The position numbers were made by a program, and so were the translations under genes. 12,154 nt of DNA from Cochliopodium minus (Eukaryota; Discosea; Himatismenida; Cochliopodiidae), in NCBI GenBank assembly GCA_024220525.1, contig JAMYWO010000147.1:21541-33694 (forward strand), read 5' to 3'. The notes under the pieces were generated by a model, which saw only the letters and a program-made list of their open reading frames with translations, was not told where the DNA came from and did not search any database. Below are positions 1 through 8,202 of this stretch, one piece after another; position 1 is the stretch's first letter, and each line of letters opens with the position of its first letter.

Positions 1-1265
1 GGGTAACAGTAGGATCTAAAGAGAGCATGTGGGTTAAATAAGGAATCATTGAGACAATAGGAACGGAGATTCCAAAAGATAGTATACTTTCTTTCTTCCC
101 AAATCTGTATTTTTAAAAAATAAAATTAAAAAAAAAAAAAAAAATAAAATAAAATTAAATTTTATTTTAATTTTATTAAATTTTATTTTAATTTTAAATT
201 TTATTTGAATATTTATTAAAAAAGGTTTTTACAATCAGAAACAGTTGCCCATGAAAATCTTCCGATCATATTGAATGCACTATTCACATTAATAATAAAG
301 GTAATTTTATTTTTATTTTTTTAAATTTTTATATTTATTCATATTTTTAATAATTTTAAATTTTCATTTTTATTTTTTTATTTTTATTTTTATTTTTATT
401 TTGTTTATTATTTTTATTCACATTTTATTATTTTATTATTCATATTTTATTTTAGTTTATTATTCTTTTATTTTAATTATATTTTTATTTTTTTTATTTT
501 TATTTTACCTTAAAGCCATTACATAATAAGCGCAAAACTTGGAGGAGACGATGCTGGGCAAAGCGTGGGAAAGAGATCTCCCATGATCACTTTGGAGGTT
601 GTCAACAAGGTGACACCCGCTGTAGCATTGAAGAAAACTGCCAACCAGATGTAATAAAATTGTGGTTTTCTCTTTTTAAATAAAATAATAAAAAATAAAT
701 AAATAAAAAAATAAGAACAAAAAAAAAAAAAAAAATAAATTTAAAAATTTAAAAATAAAAATAAATATAAATATAAAAATAAAAAATTTATAAAATTTTG
801 AACCATAGCTTCTGCTGGAGTAATATTTTCAGTAGTCATCATGGTGTTTTGTTTATTGTTTCCAACTCCATCTCCTTGGTCCAACCTTAATCATTAACAA
901 GGAAATAAAAATGAAAATAAATAAAAATAAAATATAAAAATAAAAAATAAAAATAAAAATAAATAAAAAAAATTAATAAAATAAAAAATAATTTTAAAAA
1001 TTAAAATTAATGAATAAAAATAAAGAAATAATAAAATAATAAAATAAATACCTTTTGGTCTCCATTTCTCAGAAGGAATTCTCATTCCAAAAGCAATGCA
1101 GCACCTTTAAAAATGAAAAAAATTCTATTCAGAAAGATTAAAGACTCAAAAATAATGATACCATATCCTGTAGCTAATGAAAGAAATGTTTTTCAGCACC
1201 AGTATCTCCAGTACCAACAACATAAACTCCTATAATATTCATTTAATTAAATTTTAAAATTTAAA
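1..1265. repeat. Left copy of a long terminal direct repeat
   Basis: This stretch is the same sequence as 10725-12154, in the same orientation, and carries the same six 3' exons of the OFA transporter. Exons are almost identical: one substitution (A at 615 against C at 11437, synonymous), four single-base homopolymer deletions (runs at 74-77, 570-572, 847-850 and 1189-1193) and a net 10-base loss near 1093-1099. Introns differ more, mainly in the length of A/T runs; for example, the intron at 280-508 is 229 bp here and 308 bp in the right copy. All exon indels are losses in this copy. Confidence 0.95.
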
Positions 1266-3747
1266 TAATTTTTTTAATTTATTATTTTTTATCATTTTTA
1301 TTATTTTTTTTATTTAAATTGGTTTTTTAATATTTATTATTTTTAATTATTATTTTTTTGAAATGATTTGTTATCTTTTAAAATTTACATTTTAAAATTT
1401 ATTTATTTTTTATTTTATTTTTTAAATATATTATTTTTTAATCAATAAATTTATTTATTTTAAACTATTTTTTTGAATTATTATTTTTTTGGACTGATTC
1501 ATTTTAATTGTTTTTAAATTTTATTTAATTATATTTAAAAGTATTTTTATTTATTAATAAATTTTTATTTTTATTTTTATTTTGTTTTTTATTTATAATT
1601 TTCTTTTTTTTAAAAAAAAAAAATTTTTTTTTTAAAGTATTTTTGACCTTCTTGTACATCTTTCAAAGGGATAGTGGGCAAATCAGTTTTGTTGACAACA
1701 ATAACCTCTTTGAGACTCTCCCCAATTCTAGCAAACCTTTTGCCTGCCTCCGTTATCAATTCCACTTCCTTTATCGAACCCAAATATTCTGGCATTACAG
1801 AATAAAAATGAAAACTAAAAATAAAATTAAATTAAAATGAATAAAAATAAAAAATGAATAAAAATAAAAAATAAAAAAAATTATTAAATATCAATTAAAA
1901 AAAAATAAAAAAAAAAGCATTTAAATGAGGGTACCCATACAAAATAAGTTATATAAATAATATAAATATAAAAATAGAAATAAAATAAATAAATGTAAAT
2001 CAAAATAGAAATAAAAATAAAAATAAAAATAAATATATATAAATAATGAAAAAATTATAAATAAAAAAAAAATTAAGAAAATAAAAAAAAACTACCAAGC
2101 TTCGATGAGAGGACTAGCCTTTTTTTTAATAAAATTAAATCCTTTTTATAAAATATTTTATTTTTAAATTTTTATTACAACAACAGCTCCACCTTTTTTT
2201 AAATTTATTTTTTTAATTTTAAATTGTTTTAATATATTTTTTTTTTTTTGAACCTCCAAAAGCGAACAAAGCCAAACCACTAGCAAATCCTCTTTTATCT
2301 GGAAACCACTTTAACAAAGTTGAAACAGGACTGATGTAACCTTAAATTTTGAAAAAATAAAAAAATAAAAAAAATTTAAAAATAACTTGAATTAAAATTA
2401 AAATTAATTGAATTAAAATAAACAAAATAAAAATAAATTGGTTTAAAAATAAAGAAAATAAAAAATTTATTCAATTAATTATTTAAAAATAAAATAAAAT
2501 TAATTGAATTTAAAAAATTAATATAATTAATGATGAAAATGAAAAAAACGAAACAAATAAAAATTAAAAAATAAAAAATAATTGATTTAAAAAATAATGA
2601 AAATAAAAAAATTTTAAAAAAATAAATAAATACCCAGACCCCATCCAATACCACCCAAAACACCATATCCAAAATAAAACAGTCCAAGAGAATGATAATG
2701 CACAGCAACCGCAGATAAAAGGAGACCTGTGCTCCAAGACAATCCCGCAATAGAAGCTATTCTAAAAATGAATTTATTCAAAAATGAATTTATTCATTTT
2801 ATTTAATTTTTTCTATTTTTTATTTTATTTTGTTTTATTAATTTTATATTTTTTATTTTTTATTTTTTCTATTACACTCTTGGCCCAACTTTCTCAGCCC
2901 AAGTGGAAAGAAATGATGTGGACAACTAAAAAAACAATTTTGTTAGTTTTTTAAAAAGGAAATGATTTTTTATAATTTTTTTTTTTTACTCCCAACATGA
3001 TTGCCATTGTGGAAAATATTGGAACAATATCTTTCGGTAAAAATAAATATTGTAAAACATTAAAAGATGAAATAAAATTAATTATAATCAAGTATAATAA
3101 TTTTTATTTTACCAGGAAGTATCCAATCGCTCGCTTTAATTTAATTAAATTTTTTTTTTTATTTAATTTATCAATAATTAATATACTTTGATTTTTTTAT
3201 TTTTTAACCTGAGGGTATCAATACACCCAACTCTCTTGTTAATGGAGATGAAAAAACTGACCATGCATAAACACTCCCAATACTTTATAAAAACAAAAAA
3301 TTTAATTTTTTTTAAAAGCAAAGGATTTTATGGTGATGATTATCACATGATACCTTATTTGAACAAGAAATGAAGCTATATTTATTTTTTTAAAAGTGAA
3401 TATATCTGATATAAAAAAAAATATTTTTTTTTTTAAAATTGCCACATACATGCCACAACCTTCCATCTATTATAATTATGATCATCAATCAATATATTCT
3501 CTTTGGAAAAATATCTTTTGATTTTATTCAATACACCCTTGTTCTCTTCTTCCATATCTTCGTTATTTATTTTGGCGGCACAATAAAATCTGATATTTTT
3601 GTGTTGGGAGGGCAGATCGCCAAATGCTGCTTCTTTGTGTCGATAAGATTTGTATTTGGAGATAGATGGACTATTTTTAAATAGTTTCTCTTTTGTCACT
3701 TTTAATAAATTCAAAGATTTTTTCTTAGTGAAAAAAATCTTTTTCAT
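1..3747 (-). CDS. OFA-family MFS transporter, 17 exons visible, 3' end off the window, 3' half frameshifted
   Basis: I rebuilt the exons by reading phase: 3450-3747, 3354-3375, 3209-3282, 3113-3133, 2990-3030, 2876-2925, 2634-2761, 2254-2340, 2179-2192, 2096-2118, 1648-1814, 1162-1229, 1052-1104, 804-885, 509-671, 233-279, 1-104. The start is ATG at 3747-3745. A basic, Lys-rich N-terminal region of about 95 residues precedes TM1 ([10 protein letters not shown]). Family signatures follow: VGPRV, then [31 protein letters not shown], and [14 protein letters not shown]. These match the oxalate/formate antiporter branch of MFS, which moves small monocarboxylates or oxalate; the substrate cannot be read here. 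Between TM5 and TM6 lies a soluble insert of about 75 residues ending [12 protein letters not shown], a feature I recall from protist OFA proteins. Ten TM regions are visible and two are expected off the edge. The five exons at 1-104, 509-671, 804-885, 1052-1104 and 1162-1229 each carry a deletion relative to the copy at the right end. The first eleven exons are clean. Confidence 0.85.
1230..1647 (-). other. Longest transporter intron (418 bp), no gene content
   Basis: This lies between the exon ending EG and the exon starting VYVVGTG. The donor on the minus strand is GTCAAA and the acceptor is ATTATAG. The body is nearly pure A/T with long T runs. I see no open coding stretch, no RNA gene and no internal repeat beyond homopolymers. 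The homologous intron in the right copy runs off the window at 12119-12154. Confidence 0.7.
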
Positions 3748-3993
3748 TTTTTTTATTTTTAATTTTAATTATTTATTTTTCATTTTTTATTTTTTATTTT
3801 TTGAAAAAAATCTTATGATAAACATGTTGGATTGTACTCTATTAAGAAATATTTTTAATAAATTCCTTTTTTTAAAAAATGAACAGTCTTATGTTTAAAG
3901 ATTTATTTTTGAACAATTTAAAATTTAATTTGAATTAAAATTTAATTTGAATTTTATTTAACAAATTTAAAAAAAAAAAAAATCTTTTTTTTA
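3748..3993. other. Intergenic: transporter 5' flank and PNKP 3' flank
   Basis: These 246 bp separate two genes on the minus strand, so the stretch holds the upstream region of the transporter and the 3' UTR/terminator region of PNKP. It is T-rich on the plus strand. AATAAA-like strings occur but are uninformative at this composition. The only structured element is a 17-bp tandem duplication at 3920-3953. Confidence 0.6.
3920..3953. repeat. Perfect 17-bp tandem duplication
   Basis: The unit aaaatttaatttgaatt occurs twice back to back (3920-3936 and 3937-3953) in the spacer between PNKP and the transporter. It is low-complexity, and a function is not indicated. Confidence 0.75.
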
Positions 3994-6900
3994 TTAAGTA
4001 AACTCTAGAAAAAGACTTTTTTCACGATCATTCTTGAATTTAGGAACGAAAGAAATGGTTTTAACTTCGAGAAACCCTTCTGAAATGTCAGGCTTTTCAA
4101 AATTGCTTTTGAATACATTGTAAGCAATATCAGGAATCGGCTTGGTCCCATTGATTTTGGATCTGTAGCTGTTTAAATGATCCACAATATCCCTCTCCAC
4201 ATCAAAATGAAAACATCTCACTTTTTTTTTTTTTTTTTTAAAAAAAATTTTTAATAATCATAATCATCAAAAGAATTTGAGTTATTACATTATTGATAAA
4301 AATAAAAATAAAGAAAAAATATTTTTCAAAAAATAAATCAATAAACATAATATTTCTTTACCTTCAATTCCGTTCTCATTTGCCAACTAAAGACAAAATG
4401 ATTTTAATTAAATAAAAACGATTTAAATTTTTTTAAAAAAAAAAAAAGGTTACTTCAATGTAAGTCTTTCTATCTTTTTTGCTGGGGAGAGTGTTATCTA
4501 CTACAACACTTTTGCCTTGTTTGATGCTCTCCTTGGCGATCTTGATGCATTTCTCCTTCGTTTTCAAAGTGTCTCTGTTGACCCTGACGTAACCTCCCTC
4601 CTCCATTTCCTTTGCGAGACTGCTCTTGCCACAAGCCGGCCTAAAATCGGAAAAAAATAAATAAAAAATAAATAAAAAATAATAAAAAGTAACGAAAAAA
4701 ATAAATAAAAATGAAATTATAACAACAATAAAAAATAAAAAAAAAATAATAAAATGAAAAAATCACAAATAATTTTACATTCCGACGAAAAGAACTATTT
4801 CTTGGATTTTATTTCTCACAACTTTGTACTTTGATTCGTCATAAGCTGAAAAATGAAAAATTAAATCAAATGAAATTGAAAAAAAAAATTTTTCAAATTA
4901 AGTTCAAAAAAATAAAAAAATTAAGAAAATTATTTTTTTTTTTACGTTTGATATTTCCTTTTTCAAATTTTTTCAAAAATTCATGAGGAACAAGACCATC
5001 CCACTTGAAATCATCCACTTTTTTCTCTTCCAAGAAAAACTCCTCGGGAGTGTAGAAGTTGAGTTTGTTGTTGTACGCGAATTTCCTGTCCGAGCAAGAA
5101 AAATCTTTTTTAACGCCCGGTTTCCAATCTGACAGTCTTCCCGCTGCATCTCCCTTTCCAAAAAAAAAAATTTAAAAATATTAAATAAAATAAAAGTATG
5201 AAAAAATAATATAAAATATTAAATATTAAAAATAAAATGATGTAATAATAAAATAAAAACTAAAATTAAAAATAGTATAAATAAAAAATAAAAAACAAAA
5301 TTAAACTTATAAAAATAAAAACGAAAATGAAAATATAAATAAAGAAAAAAATAAAAATAAAATAAAATTCTAGAAAAAAATAAAAATAATAAAAAATAAT
5401 AAAAAATAAAATAAAATTAAAAATGATATAAAATTAAACTTATAAAAATAAAAACGAAAATTAAATAATAAATTAAAACAAAAAAATAAAAATAAACAAG
5501 AAAATTTTTGGTGCTTACGACATAGAAAGAAGAATTATAATCGATTTTGAGATCCCCATTAACTTCTTTGCAGAAAAATCTGAACATGCTTGAACTGGGC
5601 TTTCTCCACTTGTCCTTGTCTATAGCAACGAAACACAAAATGGGGAAACCTAACAAATTGCTTATATCCTCCACTTTCCCTGTTATAGTTTCTCTAAAAT
5701 AAAAAAACATTTAACAAAAAATTAACAATAATAAAAAAAATAATTTCAAAAAATTAATTCAAAAATTATAAATTATAAATAAAAATAGAAATAAAAAATA
5801 ATCAATTAAAAAATTTTTACATGCTATGTTTTTTTGGCACACCTCCTACATTTTTATTGATTATTTTTATGGATAATAAAAAATTTGGTTTGGAAAAAAA
5901 AACCTTGGTTAGTGAAAATAACAACGGTGTAACCTTCTTCAAAGTGTAATTTTTTGAGACGTTCGGGCACACTGTCATCCCAAAATTCCCAATCGTTTCT
6001 ACAAAATAAAAATTTTAAAAAATAGAAAAAAAAATAAAATTATAAAATTGATAAAATTTAAAAATCAAAAATAGATTTAGTTATTCCAAAAACATTTGTT
6101 ACCTATTATTCGGAAATTTTTTCCCGCTTTTTGTTCTATTATTATTAAATGATTTAAAAAATAAAATTAAACAAAAAAAATTTTAATAAAATTTACTTTA
6201 TAAGTGTAGAATCCATATCAAAAGAAGCAATCAAGGAATTGGGCTTTAAATCACTAGACACAGAGTAATACAGTATACCATCATCTGTTTTCTCTTTCCA
6301 CGCAAGACGTATCTTATCGTATTTCTTGATTCTCTTCCCCTTAGTAGGTTTGGGGGATGTGCTTCGTTTGGGGGAAGGTGATCTGCTTTTAGTTTTATCC
6401 CTTTCTTCGTCTTTTTTTGGGTGGTAATAGTCTTTTTTGTGCTGAGGATTTTTTCGGTAGCATGTGGATCCTTTTTTAAAAAAAAATTGATAAGAAAATG
6501 ATATTTCCATTGAATATTGAACAAATCACGAATTTATTTTTTATGTTAATTTGCTAAAGTGAATATGCAACGATTTTTTTCTTTTTTTTTTACCAAATTG
6601 ACATACTGGCTTGTTATCTTTGTTCCCATCATCTTCATCTTCATTCTCATCATCTTCCTTATCATCCTTTATTTTATCCTTCGGTTTCTTATTGGAGGAT
6701 CTGGTAGTTATTGGTGAATCTATCTTTCTCTTTTTGGAATTATTGGTGCTTATATTATTATCTGTGTTGGTGTTATTAGTGTTATTGATATTATTGTTGC
6801 TATTGTCCTTTTTGATAATGTTCTTTTTATTATTATTTTTATCACCGTTATCATCCTTCTCCAAATTAAAGATATAATCAGCCTCATCTTGATTGAAGAG

Positions 6901-7167
6901 AAGATACAACTTATCATTCTCCCTTATCTTATATTTCTCGTTTATATTAATTAGAGATTCATTTTTATCTTGGGAGATGATGGTGGATGGATTTATTCCA
7001 AGAACTCTGATGAAATAATCACCATTTTCGTGGAAAATTTCAAGCTGCTTTCTAGAAATTTTATTTTCTGTTATTTTTTCTTTTTGATTTCTTCCTAGTA
7101 TTATATTATCATCAAAACTGAGAAATTTTGATTCAAATGTTCTATTATTAGTGATCTTAAGTTTCAT
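3994..7167 (-). CDS. PNKP: Polynucleotide kinase 3'-phosphatase with FHA domain and PBZ zinc finger
   Basis: There are eleven exons: 6594-7167, 6197-6470, 6103-6135, 5904-5998, 5821-5845, 5519-5693, 4946-5153, 4779-4845, 4454-4640, 4362-4386, 3994-4220. They sum to 1890 nt, in phase throughout, giving 629 residues plus TAA. FHA, residues 1 to about 105: LGR at 24-26, SRKQ at 38-41 and LGINPST at 56-62, the PNKP/aprataxin/APLF subtype that binds phosphothreonine on XRCC1/XRCC4-like scaffolds. A disordered Asn/Lys/Asp linker includes a KKRK nuclear-signal-like patch. PBZ: C189, C195, H202 and H208, spaced C-x5-C-x6-H-x5-H with the CYRKNPQH core. HAD phosphatase: FDMDST at 275-280 (nucleophile D276, acid/base D278), FTNQ at 322-325, KWRKP at 362-366 and GDAAGR at 393-398. 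Kinase: Walker A GMPACGKS at 483-490, then VNRDTL at 504-509 and VVVDNT. Known role: restoring 3'-OH and 5'-phosphate at DNA breaks in the nucleus. No key residue is missing. Confidence 0.95.
5154..5518 (-). other. Largest PNKP intron (365 bp) with an internal 31-bp direct repeat
   Basis: This sits between the exon ending FYV and the exon starting GDAAGR. The donor is GTAAGC, the most canonical in the gene, and the acceptor is GGAAAG. Except for rare G and C, the body is A/T. A 31-bp segment at 5298-5328 recurs at 5431-5461, both containing ttaaacttataaaaataaaa followed by acgaaaat. I see no coding content. Confidence 0.75.
5298..5461. repeat. 31-bp direct repeat pair inside a PNKP intron
   Basis: The copies at 5298-5328 and 5431-5461 are identical over 31 bases, including a CG dinucleotide that is rare in these introns. 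Their starts are 133 bp apart. This most likely reflects slippage or local duplication of intron sequence. Confidence 0.7.
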
Positions 7168-7330
7168 TCAAACAATACTCTTTTATTTTTTTTAAATTTT
7201 ATTATATTTTTGTATATATTTTTGTATATATTTTCATCGTTTTTCTTACTTGGAAAAATATGAAGCATTATCACGAAAGATCAAATAGAATTTTTTAAAA
7301 AATAATTTAATGTTAATATTCTATTCTGAT
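7168..7330. other. Intergenic spacer upstream of PNKP
   Basis: These 163 bp lie between the fRMsr stop (7331) and the PNKP start (7167), both on the minus strand. The stretch contains the PNKP promoter and the fRMsr 3' UTR by position. A short repeat of the type tttttgtatatat occurs twice around 7205-7230. No recognisable factor site is visible. Confidence 0.5.
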
Positions 7331-8084
7331 TTAATTTATATGTGCATGCTTTATACCAGATGATTGTTTATATTCAAATTTCTCTGCAAATAAAGAAACA
7401 ATTTTCTCCAAACCAATTTTATCTTGATCATCAAAGGAATTCTTTTGAGAACTATCAATATCCAATACTCCAATCAATTTTTTATCTTGATCGAAAATAG
7501 GAATTACAATTTCTGATTGAGAAGCATCATCGCAAGCGATATGACCTTCAAATTCATGAACATCTTTAACTATTATTGTTTCTTTTTTAACACAGGTACT
7601 TCCACATACACCTCTCCCAAATGGGATTCTAATACAAGCTATTTTACCCTGAAATGGACCCAATACTAATCCTTTTCCTGATTCATCTACTCTTTGATGT
7701 TGATAAAATAAGGAATACAATCAGAATTTTGATTGAGGAAGTTTTTGTTACCTATAAAATCCTTTATTTTTTTTTTTTGTTTGAAAATAATAATTTGTAA
7801 TTTTTTCTTCAATTTTAAGGTACCCAGCCAATTGATGGAATTATTTTTCAATGGATTTAATTCCCAATACAATAATGAACTTAAATTTGCATAATTAGCT
7901 TTACAGTGAAAGAGGTTTTAAAAAGGGAATTTTGAAGGTGATATTATTACCAATTAAATCTGATTCTTCATGAACCAATGAATGAGCTGCATGAAAAGAA
8001 AAATGAAAAGATTATTTATGGAATTCTATTGGTCTTCGGAAAGGAAATACCTTTTTTGTATAAATCTGAGTAAACATTTTCCAT
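7331..8084 (-). CDS. Free methionine-(R)-sulfoxide reductase (GAF-domain type)
   Basis: There are five exons: 8051-8084, 7951-7986, 7824-7898, 7752-7761, 7331-7691. They total 516 nt, in phase, giving 171 residues plus TAA, close to the usual length of the yeast and E. coli enzymes. It starts MENVYSDLYKK; later comes NWLGFYR, joined across a 10-nt micro-exon, then LGPFQGK. Three cysteines lie at C71 (KIACIR), C81 (GRGVCG) and C105 (GHIACD); their 10- and 24-residue spacing equals that of the fRMsr catalytic and resolving cysteines. The C-terminal GAF part reads SEIVIPIFD then LIGVLDIDS. Known reaction: thioredoxin-dependent reduction of free L-methionine-(R)-sulfoxide in the cytosol. A fourth cysteine, C85, is extra. 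It lies on the same strand as the flanking genes, but a spacer on each side suggests separate transcription. Confidence 0.93.
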
Positions 8085-8202
8085 TTTTTTATTTTATTTT
8101 AATTTATAAATGATTGTGAAAAAGAAAAAGAAAAAAAAAGGAAAATCAAATGATTTGATTTTCGAATAACTCCCTCTTTGAAATATTATTATTTTAAAGA
8201 TA
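8085..8202. other. Intergenic spacer upstream of fRMsr
   Basis: These 118 bp lie between the membrane-protein stop (8203) and the fRMsr ATG (8084). It is A/T-rich with a purine run (aaaagaaaaagaaaaaaaaagg) on the plus strand near 8119-8140. No specific regulatory motif is recognised. Confidence 0.5.

Noticed and set aside
146-168. 10-bp perfect inverted repeat (arms 146-155 and 159-168)
   Set aside because: It is pure A/T inside an intron where such palindromes arise often by chance; the right copy does not keep it.
1610-1795. Stand-alone minus-strand ORF of 61 codons
   Set aside because: It is the coding part of the transporter exon 1648-1814 plus intron read-through; it joins in phase with both neighbours.
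2475-2750. Minus-strand ORF of 91 codons with a Phe/Ile-rich tail
   Set aside because: It reads an exon (2634-2761) in the wrong frame and then runs through intron. The correct frame gives the MFS segment with GIGWGLG.
3439-3898. Plus-strand ORFs opposite the transporter start
   Set aside because: They are antisense shadows of the first transporter exon and its flank, with no domain-like content.
6246-6524. Second minus-strand ORF over PNKP exon 2
   Set aside because: It is a different frame of the same exon; the other frame gives the PBZ finger and FDMDST.
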